A DNA stretch of 64,000 bases from NCBI GenBank assembly GCA_963921825.1, contig OY997594.1:32656956-32720955 (forward strand). The letters run 5' to 3'. Below are positions 23,521 through 36,390 of this stretch, in pieces. This DNA comes from Erodium maritimum (lineage: Eukaryota > Streptophyta > Magnoliopsida > Geraniales > Geraniaceae). The position numbers were made by a program, and so were the translations under genes. The notes under the pieces are model-generated. The model saw only the letters and a program-made list of their open reading frames with translations. It had not been told where the DNA came from and ran no database searches. Numbering within the stretch: the stretch's first letter is position 1; each line of letters starts with the position of its first letter.

Positions 23521-24800
23521 TTGTCGTCACGATTGAAGCCGGATCTGCGGGTTCTCTCTTGGAACTGTCGGGGGATGGGTACGGACTCTGTAAGCAGCAA
23601 CTCAGACAACTGCTTAGTGCTCATCGACCCCATCTCTTGTTCCTTTCAGAGTCGCTATTGGATACCCAGAACTGTGCCTTACTGTGAAGATCATTGGGTT
23701 TTCAAGACCATATATGTGTCCCCTATGTTAGGGGTCGGAGACCGTGGCAAGCCAGAGAGGTTTGGTTTTGTTCTGGGTGTCAGGTGTAGGGGTGACATTC
23801 AGGGCCTCCTCCGACCGGTATATTGATGTTGAGGTCGCAGTGTCGGGCCATGATGGACTACGGCTAACAGGAATTTAGGGGGAACCACGGCGGGATAGGA
23901 GACACCGGACTTGGGAAATTATCCGAAATCTCCATACCCTAACAAAGCCCAACTGGATCCTTATAGGAGTCTTTAATGGTATTCATGATGCTGATGAAAC
24001 TACGGAGGGAGGATCATATCCTATTAGCCTTATGGACGATTTTGGCTCACTAGTGCATGATCTCCGCCTGGTAGATGTTCCCATGACGGGCCACCCGTAT
24101 ACATGGTTTAGGGGCCGCAGACAAGATGCGCGGATACAATCTCGGTTGGATATAGCACTGGTATCGAGTGCTCTTTTCTCTTCTCTACCTGACCTGGACT
24201 TCCATAATACAGGAGTGACGACGTCCGACCACTGGCCGATCCTTCTGTCCCTGTCCCGACAACTGGGTTACCGTGGTCCCCTGAAGTTCCGCTTCCAGTC
24301 CCAATGGATTCGCGGCCCAGATTGTAGTCGTCTCATTCAGACCTCATGGGATAAGCGGCCAGCGAGGCCTATTGGAGAAGTCATCACCACGGTGGGTAAA
24401 TCCTTCTTTGAGTGGGGCCGGGAGCACTTCCGTCGTAATCTCAACCATATAAAGTGGTGTCAGTGGCGAATCACAAATCTGAATGGTAGGACGGATAGAG
24501 CAAGTGTACATCTGCAAGAGGCTGTCCGGATTCAGTATGAACGGGCATTAGGGGAACAGGAGGCGTTCTGGCGTCAGTGTGCGAAACAACATTGGTTAGC
24601 CGAGGGGGATCGAAATACGAAAATTTTCCAGGCAGCTTGTTCGTATAGACACCGTAACAATGCGGTCTTGTCCCTAAAGACGGAACATGGGGACTTGGTC
24701 ACATGGGATACGGGTATGAGGGAGCTGATCGTGGTCTACTTTAGTACATTATTTACGACGAGTTTGTTGGACCTTCGAGATTTTCCTATAGCCCTCCCCT
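23521..24800 (+). pseudogene. LINE endonuclease (APE type) and linker, broken
   Basis: The amino end reads LRVLSWNCRGMG, the standard start of the LINE apurinic-type endonuclease. After frame changes, 24032-24802 encodes MDDFGSLVHDLRLVDV, GHPYTWFRGR, QSRLDIALVS and TTSDHWPILLSLSR, the carboxyl part with its SDH catalytic signature, then a linker with WLAEGDRNTKIFQ. The middle of the domain (about 23640-24030) is frameshifted. The enzyme would nick target DNA for target-primed reverse transcription. Confidence 0.88.
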
Positions 24801-24868
24801 AATGTATCACCCCTACGCAGAATCAGGTACTCCTATCCCCCTGTTCGGCGACAGAGGTATGGAAGGCG

Positions 24869-26279
24869 GTGTTTCAAATGGGACCTGATAAATCACCGGG
24901 TCCGGATGGTCTTAACCCCCATTTTTATCAGCACTACTGGCCGATTGTGGCGGACGAGGTGGTCCGATTTATAACTGGGGCACTGGCCTCGCAGAATTTT
25001 GACCCCATTCTAAATGACACCTCCATCGTATTGATAACGAATAAGCCTGACCCGGATAAGATCACTGATCTGCGGCCGGTTTCCCTGTTTAACGTGATTT
25101 TCATGATTCTCTCTAAGGTCTTGGCTAACCGTCTGCGACCTCTTCTCCACTCTGTCATCTTGAACACCCAAGGGGCATTTATTCCGGGTAGATGTATTCA
25201 GGATAACATCCTAATAGCGTTCGAGATCATCCATTTCCTCCAACACAAGCGGTAGGGTGCGGTCGGATATATGACGCTCAAACTTGACATATGCAAAGCA
25301 TATGACCGGGTCGCGTGGGATTACTTACTTCATATTATGGCCCGACTGGGGTTTTCAGAGAGTGGATAGCACTAATAACGTGCTGTGTGAAATCGGTCCA
25401 CTACACTGTATCGTCCGGGGGACGGGAGATGCCACAACTGACGCCGACATGGGGGTTAAGGCAGGGCGATCCACTCTCCCCATATCTCTTTCTACTTTGC
25501 ATGGAAGGGATCTCTTTCCTTCTGCGCTAGGCTACGACCGAGGGACGACTGCGGGGCGTTTGTGTTGCCCGAGGAGCTCTGGAGATTTCACATATGTTCT
25601 TTGCAGACGACTGTTATATCTTTTACCGGGAAACACCTGAGGACGCTAAGACGATCACGGACATCCTCGGTATGTTTGGGACCCTATCGGGGCAGGTACT
25701 GAATCTGGAAAAGTCGTCGGTTATGTTCAACAGAATACATTATCGGCCGTCAAACAGCACTACTGTCAACTTCTAAATATATCCGAAACCGCAGCGGCAT
25801 CAATGTACCTGGGCGTCCCGAACATGGCCGGGAGAAATAGGAATGTCGTCATGGCGTATCTAGGCGATAGGGTTTTTAGGCGTATCCAGTCATGGGATGG
25901 AAAACTTCTCTCGCCGGCAGGACGTGAGGTAATGATTCGGTCGGTCTTGACCTCTCTCCCCGTTTCTGTCATGTTCGTCTTCACCATACCTGTCAGGATT
26001 ATTGCTCAGATACCTGTGGCGCTAGCTCGGTTTTGGTGGGGTGGGAAGACAGCGCGACCGATTATCTGCCAGGACTGGGACAAGCTGCGTATGACAAAGG
26101 AGGTTGGGGATGTGGCGTTCCGTCACCTCATCTTCGTTAATAAGGCACTCCTGGGTAAGCAAGTCTGGAGTCTTATCTATCAAACTACTTCTCTGATGGC
26201 CCGAGTACTTAAGGCCCGCTATTTCCCAAAGGTTACATTTCTTGAGGCAGGCATTGGTTCGCCGCCGAGTCTCAACTAG
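24869..26279 (+). pseudogene. LINE reverse transcriptase, broken
   Basis: 24869-25255 encodes KSPGPDGLNPHFYQHYW, NDTSIVLI, DLRPVSLFNVIFMILSKVLANRL and QGAFIPGRCIQDNIL. After a stop, 25260-25530 holds LDICKAYDRVAWDY and GLRQGDPLSPYLFLLCMEG in shifted frames. 25594-25776 carries MFFADDCYIFY, with the catalytic Asp pair intact. 25803-26279 gives the YLGVPN and RRIQSWDGKLLSPAGREV thumb region. At least four frame breaks separate these pieces. Confidence 0.92.
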
Positions 26280-27604
26280 GTGAGCATTCGGTCAACCAAG
26301 GAATTACTTAGGAGCGGACGTTGGATAACGATTGGGGATGGCAGAGATAACCTTGTATTGGGTACCCCATGGTTGCTCGGGGCGAACCCGGAAGTAACAT
26401 CTTCGAATCCGGCGTTGGTGGGGGCTCAAGTTGCGGGGATTATGAAACCGGGGTGGCTATGTTGGGATGTGACCAGCTTGGGGAAAGTATTCTCCATTGA
26501 GGAACAGAATAACATCCTTCAGGTACCCCTCTCGGCGCTCCGGCCTAAGGAAACTTGGTACTGGGCGGATGACCGCCATGGGATGTACACTACTAAGTCA
26601 GGGTATATGCTCTTGGCTATGGCGAGGTAGGCTACACGACAACAGACGGTATTGGTAACCTGGTCGACGTTATGGTCTATCTCGACTCCTCCCCGTCTAT
26701 TGATCTTTCTGTGGAGAGGCTTAACGAATACTCTGCAGGTATCTACTAATCTGAACTGTAAGTTTGTTCCGATCTCGGTGACGTGTGATATATGTGGGAG
26801 TGCCCCTAAATCAGTTGATCATTTATTTCTCGAGTGTGGCTTCGCTAAGACGTGTTGGGCATGGGCGGGTGATCTTATCTCGCTAGGCCTTGGTGGGACA
26901 CTTGTGCAATGGTGGGAGGGGGTTGAAAACGGGAGGTCCCGGGAGAATATGGTGGAGGTCCTTTCCATTCTATGGGAAATCTAGAAAGCACGAAATGAGC
27001 TCAAGTGGAGAGGGACGCCCCCGGCAGCTTTGAGGGTCATTTCCTTCGCGGTTGTACATCTAAAGGCTTGGAGGGAAGCAAAGGCAGCCTCATAGAAGCC
27101 AAATCATATACCTTCTGTCTGTCCAAAAAAGTGGACACGTCCACCCTTCTGTACTATTGTTATCAATGTGGATGAGGCGGTCTTTCAGGATACACAGCAA
27201 TCGGCTTGGGGTCTCATTGCTAGGGACCATACTGGATCAGTCAAGTTGGTCGCAAATGGAATTTTCCCGGGTTCTGGGAACCACTTATGGTCGAAGCTTG
27301 TGCTCTGGCGACAGCTCTGAAGAATGCTCCAAACCTGGGGCCTAATATCATTATCCGCTCGGATGCCCAGATTCTTCTTAATCAAATAGCTAAGGGCGAC
27401 CCGCCGGTATCACCCATTGGGACATTTATTAGGGATATTCGGGAGCTTATTTCTCAACAAGAAGGGACTACCCTTCAATTTATAAAAAGAATTGCGAACA
27501 AGGCATCCCACTGGCTTGCCAGGGAGGCTCGTTCAATGCATATTTTTCAGTGGTCAGGTCCTGTACCTGACGCACTCCAGTGTATCGTGAACTCTGATTT
27601 ATAA
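26280..27604 (+). pseudogene. LINE ORF2 carboxyl end: zinc-finger region and RNase H
   Basis: 26280-26630 encodes SGRWITIGDGRDNLVLGTPWL and ETWYWADDRHGMYTTKSGY. 26652-26984 encodes WSISTPPRLLIFLWRGL and CDICGSAPKSVDHLFLECGFA (zf-RVT). 27157-27604 gives an RNase H-like end: EACALATALKNA, IIIRSDAQILLNQI, and IANKASHWLAREA. Stops at 26277-26279, about 26628 and 26982 separate the parts. The order matches plant L1 elements with an acquired RNase H. Confidence 0.88.
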
Positions 27605-27635
27605 TAAAATTTCGCAATACTCGTTAAAAAAAACT

Positions 27636-27648
27636 GATCAATGGTCAA
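27636..27648 (+). repeat. Right target-site duplication of LINE at 22821
   Basis: gatcaatggtcaa, identical to 22808-22820. Confidence 0.88.
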
Positions 27649-30600
27649 ACAACATCAGTTTACAAGATAAGGTTTCTCTCTTATTAGTTTGTTCTAGCTG
27701 TATCATTGTTCTTGAGATCGATCTTCAATACTGTTTTCTTTTTTTTTACTCGGGTCACGTTCTGTTTATCCACCGCCAATCCACCATCTCTTCCAACAGT
27801 TACTCTCCATATGCCCTTTTGGAATGGCCAAGATAAGCGATCAAAGGCATTATGCTACCACACTTTCGTTTACGGTGGCTCTGTCGTGGTCTCATACCTA
27901 CTCCCATGCTTTACGTACCAACAATTTTATCGTGAGGACGTAGATGGCTCTGGCGACAAGAAAGGGTCGGAACCAAACACTATGGATCCCTGTATTAAGT
28001 CCTTTCAACCCCCCAATCCGGTTTATAGAGATTGGGATTAACGGCTGGATTTGAAGGTGTACCCGCCGGTGGAAGACGGTGGCGTCTCCTCCAGAATGTC
28101 GGTAGGGGCCGGTGGAAGATCAAAGACGACACTAAGCCTCCATGGATCCATAATAGGAGCTCCTGTTGGGTCAAACAACCAGGCGAGTTCTGGTACGCAG
28201 CCTTGTCAGTTTTAATGAGTACTAAATGGGAGAGTGGGACGCTGTTAAGGAGACACATCCCGTCCTAATAGGATCTAACACAACTCGATCCCAAGTCTCC
28301 TTCTCGATTATCTGACATCATTCTCTACTTCCTCAAGGGTCTCCACCTAGGGGGCAACGTGTTTTCTTTATGCAAAGAAGTTCCACCAAAGTCGAGTCAG
28401 GAAAATTGAAAGGAGCAATGTATGCGTCTCCATGGGAATAGGGATCCATCCACTAAGTTGTCACCTGAATTGGCCAGGTAATTTATTTACAAGGTAAGCG
28501 TTCCGGGCCTGGTCGAAACTATGCCTCGCGTTTCATTTCTGATATACATTGTGTTTAGTAAGAAAAAGTTTATATTTTTTGTTATATAAAAATAAATGTA
28601 TTATCGAAGCGAACGATACAAAACAAAAATTAAAAAAATAAGCAAGGGCTAAAGCACAAATAGCAAGAGCAAAAAAACTTGGAAACACACAATCAAGTGA
28701 TCTTGGTGAGGCTAGAAACCCCGCTAGTATATTGGGGACTCAGTACCGCTTCAATCTTCTTGAAGACCTCCTCGACCGAACCTTAATAGCAGACATCCAA
28801 GCATTCCACAAATCTCGCAACATTGTAGGTTATAGTCTCCTTTGTACGCCCATTAATCAACAACGAGGAAAACCATGAATATGCATCTTGTTGAGGGAGG
28901 TAAACACCATAATCAACCTGGAATGGTGGAGGGTACAAATACATGATAGAGTCCGTGTCTGACTCGCCGCTGTCTGAGACCGTATCTTCCCACCTGTCTG
29001 AGCTACTATTTGTGGGACCCAAGAACCCTCTAGTAGCAGTCGGAGTAACATGTAAAAGAGTAACATGCTCGACCAGAGAGTTGAGGGTGAGCACTTGCTA
29101 TGACAAGAAGTTGAATGGTGTTGGGACTTACTCTAGAAGCATGTGTTGAAGGGTTACCCCATCTGCTAGTCTTTGTCCGTGACGCTACCATCCCTGAATG
29201 TGGGAGGAAAGGAAGGTAATTGACTTGAATTGGCTTATAAAATACGTGAACACAAAAACCCATGCTTCTATTTGAAATCACCCGCCTATCAACCATAACA
29301 TCCAACACATACACTAGCACCAAGGCCTTAGATGACTAAGATGTCGACAAAGAGTAGGGGTGGATGGAAACAATCATATCGAGCTTCCCAACAATATCTA
29401 CAATGGAATCCCGGTTCCAACACAGGACAAGGAGACTAATAATGTCTATCTAATCAAGTCGACCTCTAAAATAAACTTGTTGTACTATGTACGAGAAGAA
29501 CCAGAGTCGCAACACTTTCTTTTCATCAGTATAAAGGGGTTTCCAAATGTCCTGATCTTCACATGAAACCAGAAAGTCCCGTGCTCTCAGGTCGAGAAGA
29601 TCCACCCCCAGGATCCTTGTTAACCGAAGACCCGTACTAAATGCGTGGATCGATAATGAGCTACTAGTTATACCGATCACACTAAAATTAGACATACTTT
29701 CAAATTATTCTTTATGGAATCCTTTCGAGAAGGCGCAGATGATTCCACCGAAGAAAAAGAAGGGTTTGATACATCAACCTGTAAGAGAGCAAATGTTTTG
29801 GGGGACTATCTTTCCCTAATGGGTCTGATCAGCATTAAAACACATCATAGGGATCAACAACACCGTAAAGGAAAAGGACCACCTCTGTGGTGTTTGGTAC
29901 TAAGGAAGAGGGTAATTTAGTGGTCGCGAGGACGATGGCGTAATTTAGTGGTCGCAAGGACGATGGTTCCAGTTGTGGTCCCGCCTATGATAATGACTCT
30001 GTTAAGATCCTAGACCACCCCGCCCGGACAAACCCTGCCTCCGGTCACATAAAGAGTCATCCCTAGTAAAGTACCGAGTCCATGATCCTGACGAGCTACT
30101 CCTATGCTCTGGAGAGCTCCTCTAAATTTGGTTTCGACGACACAAATGGTTGAGCCTTGACGCAAACCTCCAAATCATGGATTCCTCCTCTTCATAGCTC
30201 CCGGTCAAGTCCCTGGAATGTGACCAGCCATTGAGAGGATCACCACAGGCCACTTTTTTCCGAATTTTTATTGCGCGATATGCCTTCTCAAGATATTTTT
30301 AACGATGACATTGCATAGAGGATGAAAGAAAGAGATTCACGTGTTAGGCCCGTGAGGCGCTTACATTGTATATTGCTTATACCTCCTATAAAAATCAATG
30401 GAAAAGGCTCAATCTTATTTAAGCGATATACATGTATGATTGTAAACGACTTGAACCTAACTAGTCATTTAGAGTTTGATTCGTTAAATTTTTGAGTTCA
30501 TTATATTAAATTTGAGTCGAATACGAGTTAAAGATTGGACTTGTATAGTAAACAAGCCGAACTCGAATGAACCTTGCAAACTTTTAGAAATGTATAGTTT

Positions 30601-30879
30601 AATATTAAATTTAAATATATTATTTATTCTATAAAATCAAAATATTCTTTTTGAGTCAGTTGAGATATCGATGTTATTGCAACCATTGGCAAAGTATGTT
30701 TTTCCTATGAATACAATCACGGAATGTTTGCAAAAAAAATGTGGTGAACTTTACGCGATTTATAAAATATTTTATTAATGCTTTCAAAATGTGAAATCTA
30801 TAACGTTATGATTGGTTACAAATAACCATTTTCTTTTATCTTATTATGCCACGTAAATATTATATATATTTTTACTCGT
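27649..30879. other. Intergenic stretch, no gene recognised
   Basis: I read both strands and found no known domain. The longest candidate is a minus-strand ORF at 28783-29094 (103 codons) with an acidic Ser/Asp stretch (SDSGESDTDS) followed by LYPPPFQVDYGVYLPQQDAYSWF. It may be a decayed coding fragment, but I cannot assign it. 30380-30840 is AT-rich. Confidence 0.45.
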
Positions 30880-31968
30880 TTTTTTAAGAAAACCTGGTAT
30901 ATTATTACAATCCAAAACATTATTGACCAAATCCTGCGCATGGCTTGTAAGTTCGTGTGCCACTTCGTTGGCCTCTCGCTTGGTGTGCCCGACCCAAAAG
31001 CCCGGGAGCTCCTGCAAAAGACGGTTGCAATCATCAATAATTGCTCCAATCGGGGCCAGAATCGACTCCATACTGGAGATAGCCAGCACCACAATCAAAC
31101 AGTCAGTTTTAATGATCCCGACCTCCCAACCATTCTCCCAAACCCAGCCCAAGGCTACCCTAACTATCAACGCCTCAACCGTTTCCGGGTCCCATACGCC
31201 CAAAAAAAGCACACACTTACAACCCATCACAAAGCCATCCTCGTTTATGCAAATAAAGCCTCATATACCCCAAATATCACCACCGATAGCACAATCAACA
31301 TTTACCTTCATACCGCCCATCGGTGGCCATTTCCATGTCACGCAAACCCCCGCAACCCATCGTCGTCCGGATATAGCAACAACTTACACTTCCTTCCAAC
31401 CTGAGTATAGGTTCGTAGCAGACCTCAAAACAGTCTCCCCCGAATTCCCCTTCCCATTCCATACCAAATTGTTACGAGCCCTTCAATTCTCCCAACAAAG
31501 GATGGCCATAAAAGCATCCCTTGTCCGATAAATTCCGCTCCAGCTCGCTTGTAAAGTTCCCTTCACAAAGTTCGCTGCTCAGATCTGAATATCCAGAACT
31601 CGACTCCACACGTCCAATGCCTTGGGGCATCTAAACATAGCATGAACCCCAGTCTCAACCTCTCCACAAAACACACACCCAGATGGAATATCAACTCTCT
31701 TATCTCGTTAAACCATGGCCACTAGTAAGATATTTGAAGCCCCTCGCCAAAGAAAATGGTGAACTTTGGGAGGGACTTTTAACCTCCATAGCTCCCGCCA
31801 GAATGGGTCACCCACACCTTCTCCCCATCGACCCTTTTCTGCCTGAAGCTCCCTATACACCTGACGGACCGAATATCGTCCATCCTTTTCACGCCTAATA
31901 CCATACGTCCTTGTCAGTACCAAAGCTGAGAGGAACTTTACAAATATCAGCAGCCTCGTGTGGGTCAA
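30844..31968 (-). pseudogene. LINE ORF2 end: zf-RVT and RNase H remnants
   Basis: 31708-31968 contains DGRYSVRQVYRELQAEKG, PFWRELWRLKVPPKVHHFLWRGASNIL (zf-RVT type). 30844-31230 contains EALIVRVALGWVWENGW, GIIKTDCLIVVLAI and GHTKREANEVAHELTSHAQ, an RNase H-like end. A frame break and stops lie between. The large plus-strand ORF at 30923-31531 is its antisense shadow. Confidence 0.85.
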
Positions 31969-32759
31969 AAAGCGTCTGACTTAATTCTACAATCCATTCC
32001 CTCATGCCCGTCCTTATCAACCGATTGACACTTCAGTCCTCAACCCGTATGGGCACGTCAACCAATAAGTCTGAAGCAGACATCACCCACGGGTCCCTGG
32101 CTACCCAAGTATCATACCTTGCACCTATATGTATCCTTATTCCTCCACTAACTAAACTTTGAGCCTCCATGATGCTACTCCATACCCCGCGAGTATATCC
32201 GACTGAATAAAACTTGATAGGGGATAATACTTTGCTTTAAGCATTCAGGCAACCAAACTTTCAGGGTGTTGCATTAGTCTCCAACCCTGTTTCCCCAATA
32301 ACGCTAGATTAAAGTCCTACAAATGTTTGAAACTGAGACCTCCAACCCTCTTGTGGTCACAAACAGCATTCCAGCTCTTCCACCGAATACCCGAGCATGT
32401 CTGCTTATTATGGCACAACTAATATATGTTCAGGATAGTCTTAGTTTTAGTAATAAGAGTACGGGGTAATAAATATACACTCATTGTGTATGTAGGTAGA
32501 GCTTGTATAACAGATTTCAAACAAAACCTCTTTGTAGCCTTACTCAACCGTAGCTCATCCTAACTACCCATTCTTTGTTGAATCCTTTCCTTTGTGAATT
32601 TAAAGGCCCTGTATCTGCTTCTTCCTACCACTGCTGGTAACCCCAATACGTACCTACATCACTCACATGGTTCATCTCCAGCACCCCAAAAATGTCCTCC
32701 CTGACCTCCTCCAAAGTGTTAGGACTAAATGACACAGAAGAGTTCTAAACATTTACCGC

Positions 32760-34265
32760 TTACCCTGACGCTTTCGTATACAAGCCTAGGAGTTCTTTCT
32801 TTCTAAACACCTCTTTCACCAAATAAAAAGCTATCATCTGCAAAGAATATATAGGAGATTGACGGGGCATCACGGGACACCTTGTGATCGTGCACCAATC
32901 CCCGACCTTCAAAAACTCCCTATCAATCTCGAAAGACCTTTCGCACAAGCAATAAACAGATACAGACACAGTGGATCTCCTTGATGGATACCTCTCCCCG
33001 GGTAATCGGTCCCACCTGTCTTCCGTCCACTGTCACCCATGATTTTGGAGTTCGGACACACATCATCACAAGAGTTACCCACCTATCCCCGAATCCCATA
33101 TTACACAACACCTTTTCCAGAAATCCCCACTCGACACGGTAGTAAGCCTTCCACACATCAACTTTCAGCGTCATATGACCGGTCCTCCCCTATTTGGTAT
33201 TCCTCTGAGCATGCAACACTTCTCCCAAAATAATAATATTGTCAGTGATTAGATGCCCTTGAATAAAAGAACATTGAGAATAGGATATTACCGATTACAT
33301 ATACTTCTTCATCCGTAGGACCATCACCTTAGTAATTACCTTGTAGACCATGTTAAAAGCGTGATGGGCCTAAATTCCTCCATTCTGTTCGACCTTCTTG
33401 TCTTGGGGATCATCACTATGTTCGTGTCATTTAAATTTGGAGGCAAGAACCCTATTTCGAACACCCCCTTAGCCAGCTCAACTATACTGTTTCCCATAAT
33501 CGGCCGAAACCTTTGGAAAAACCTCGGGTTAAAGCCATCAGGACCCGGGGCTTTCAGTGGTAGCATACTAAAGAGTGTTCTACGTACCTCCTCTTTGTCA
33601 ACTGGCCGAAGAAGAAATTCGTTTTGTTCCTAGGTGATCGTCATGGGAACGATATTGCTAACCTCATCAATGTCCTGAAACTCCGAGGTAAAAAGGTTAG
33701 TAAAATACGAATGTATTACTCCCTCTAGACCTGAATTCCATCCCCTCCGAGTGCCCTGATCATCCAACAAACTCGAAACTTTGTTCCTCCTCCTTTTGGC
33801 CGAAACTTTGGCATGAAAGTACTTGGTGTTTCTATCTCCATCCTTGAACCAATGTTTCTTCACCATTTTCCTCCACTAATCATCACGTTGCAATAACAGT
33901 CCCATAAACTTATGGCGCAAGGAACACACCCGTTTAATACTCCTCTTGTCCCACCTCCCTTTAAGCATGTTCATTTCATTCCTGCAACCTTTAACTTTTT
34001 TACTTAAAGGATCTGGAGTCTCAGTTTCCCACTTCTCTAGCTTTGTTGTTGTTTTGCCTATCTGGAGCCACATATCCGGTTCCGACTCAAAACTCCATGC
34101 CTTGCGGATCACTTCTTCATAATTTGGCTTCCTACACCATGATTCTTGAAAACAGAACCTTCGTACATCTCTCCCTTCGGGATACCTACTTTCGTTCACC
34201 ATAATGGGGGAATGATCCGAGGTGGATAAGCCCCCATGGACTAAACGAGTGTCCGGGAACAACAT
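32760..34265 (-). pseudogene. LINE reverse transcriptase and endonuclease end, broken
   Basis: Pieces in minus-strand order: 33876-34265 (GGLSTSDHSPIMV, end of the endonuclease, then linker), 33630-33866 (MVKKHWFKDGDRNTKYFHAKVSAKRRRN), 33336-33566 (LKAPGPDGFNPRFFQRF, NDTNIVMIPKT, FRPITLL), 32923-33174 (LKVDVWKAYYRVEWGFLEKVL), then FFADDSFLFGE around 32813-32850. The catalytic Asp pair is present but the frame changes at each boundary. Confidence 0.9.
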
Positions 34266-35507
34266 CTCTCATTTACGGTTAATCACCGCCATGTCAAGTT
34301 GAACCTCAATTTGATTCGGACCATATTCCTTGATTCCCACGTGTATATGTATCCCTCTATGTTTAGGTCCCTCAGACCCCCTCTTCCAGAGTTACCCTAA
34401 ACCCCTACAATAAGCATTTCAAGTACAGGAGCCCCCCTTTCATATCCTCATCAAACAACGTGTTATTAAAATCACCTAGAAGAGTCCATGGAAAGTCCTA
34501 CCTAAGACTCAAATTACGAATCAAATTCCACGTTTCCCTTCTCTTATCCCTTCGCAGTTTGCCGTAAATACTCGTGACCCAAACTAATTGGCCCTCAGAA
34601 TTTACAACTTTTACATCAATGTCTTCAGCGTTCCGTCCTCCTTATTTCTCTAGAACATTGCAAGTCCTCCTTTGTTTCCCATGCCTTCAACAAAAAAAAG
34701 CACATTCCATTCAGGACAATTTTCAAATTATCATTAAACATATTTTACACATAGCCTCTGATAAGAACAATACCTCGTGTTTCTTGTGAGTTACAAACTC
34801 GATTAGGAACTGTTTTGCCCAGGGGGTCCCAATCCCCTGGTAGTTCCAAGCCATAAGTATCATTGGATCTGGTGGGGTTACTTAGCAACCCTTTCCAATT
34901 CCTTCGGTTCCATTTCTTGTGAATTAGGGACCAACGTCCCAAAGTCGATGTCTGCTCACTGGCACATATCTCCTTTTCCGCAATGTCGAAGCACTCTCAT
35001 CACCCAAGGCCAAGCTGTTTCGTGTTTGACTCGCCTTGACTTTTATTTACCTCATGAACTTCCTAGGTCTTCTATTAATCCCCACCTCCATCAAATCAAA
35101 CTCAAAGTCAGAGTCCAGCCTCTCACTACCATTTTGCACCTCTACTGCATCTGAAAGAGAACCCTTCTAGGGTGCCATGTTCAAGTCCATTTGCGTTTTA
35201 ACTGTAGCGTCCTCCACATTCGACCCATGTCTTTCTCCGAATTGGTCCAATGATATGTGACATTAAACTGTCCCCCACCTCCTCTGCAACATTTGGGTGA
35301 CCTGAATTCCTCTTCCCTCCTACATAGTGGCTTCTAGTGAAGCATTCTGAGGACCTTTTCTCCTCCAATCCCATGTACCACAGATCGGGGATATTGTTTT
35401 CTGGGAGCTAACGTCCTCCACACCCTTATTTCCCTCCTCCTCACTTAGCTCCTAACTTGAGTCGTTATCTTTTGGATAACTCGTTCTTCAAACCAGAGCA
35501 CTAGACC

Positions 35508-36206
35508 TCATAAACGCCCCAAAAGGAAGTACTTTTGGTTCTTTTCCCATTTCCACATACTCACATTCCATAATGATGTGCTCATCCGACCACAACAGTA
35601 ACAGAAATCCTGCGTAAGTTTGTAGCGGAATCTCACCCAAGTGGATTCCATATTGTCACCCAACCAAACTTTCATCATGCGCCTTAGTGGTTTATTGACA
35701 TCCCACACGACTTGTATTCTCACATACTCGTTCCAAGCATGCCCATCCTCGTTACTATCTACCTCAGTGAATTCCCAATCAGATTACCCACCCTCTCCCC
35801 TATCGTCCTCGTCATAGCTTTGAATAGTAGGTTCAATACCTGCACCCATATAGACATCTCAGAAAACACGATTTTCTTGGGCTTCTCCTCATGATTAAAC
35901 ACCTTAAGCATCAAGTGTCTTATTGAACCACCACGACTCCATTTCCAGTATCCTCTACCTCAATCGTTCCGACGGAAAGAAAAACCCAAACACGGAAAAA
36001 GCCAACGTCTCAATTTTCAGTTCCTGTACATCCCAGACCCTTTTCAAAACCTCCATGAACACAGTCTTATTCAACCCTTTCGCTGAAAGTAGTTTTCCTA
36101 CTAAACCGAATTTGAACTTTTCTCCCCCTTTCTCCTCATTCTCAAGGTTTATCCCTCCAATGAGTTCTTCCAACTCATCAACCCCCAGGTTCTGATTCTG
36201 ATCCAT
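35508..36206 (-). pseudogene. LINE ORF1 (DUF4283), broken
   Basis: The start at 36206 reads MDQNQNLGVDELEELIGG, then KFKFGLVGKLLSAKGLNKTVFMEVLKRVWDV, the usual plant L1 ORF1 amino end. After frame breaks, 35508-35723 reads IQVVWDVNKPLRRMMKVWLGD and FRYKLTQDFCYCCGRMS, the start of a CCHC knuckle that is not completed. An identical broken copy lies 4,240 bp to the right (39748-40446). Confidence 0.85.
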
Positions 36207-36390
36207 ACGTCATGAATCCTTCCCAACCAAACACCTCGTAGGACCTACAACCCTACAATCGATATGATCCGAATGGGAGAATACCAACCGCAGACCTCCT
36301 TCACTAGCGTTCTCCTTTTCCGGACTGTGGAAAGACGACGCCACTTTTATACGTTTCTCGAAAGACGATAAAACCTAGACTTTAGCTTAT

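Larger units (their letters stand above)
22821..27635 (+). mobile_element. L1-type LINE with perfect 13-bp TSD
   Basis: This non-LTR retrotransposon of 4.8 kb is bounded by a perfect 13-bp TSD. The 3' end is a short A-run (27626-27633) after TCGTT. It holds an ORF1-position reading frame, then endonuclease, reverse transcriptase, zinc finger and RNase H in order, interrupted by stops and frameshifts. The first segment (22960-23421) is Pro/Arg/Ser-rich and lacks the DUF4283 and CCHC parts expected of ORF1, so ORF1 seems internally deleted. It contains a run of 16 G near 23073-23088. Confidence 0.9.
30880..36390 (-). mobile_element. L1-type LINE, near full length, minus strand
   Basis: Read on the minus strand, ORF1 starts near 36206 and the 3' end is an A-run at about 30880. 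Order: DUF4283 ORF1 (35508-36206), endonuclease start LPWNYQ-like region near 34840, SDHSPIM at 34190-34220, reverse transcriptase (32760-33866), zf-RVT (31708-31968) and RNase H (30844-31230). Stops and frameshifts are frequent. The right-hand 3.0 kb (33371-36390) is part of a tandem duplication. I could not identify a convincing TSD. Confidence 0.85.

Noticed and set aside
28783..29094. Minus-strand 103-codon ORF as a gene
   Set aside because: Acidic stretch and aromatic-rich end, but no known domain, no splice context and no conserved neighbours. Left as unassigned.
30923..31531. 202-codon plus-strand ORF
   Set aside because: It lies antisense to the LINE RNase H and zf-RVT region, which has recognisable motifs on the minus strand. 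It has no domain of its own.
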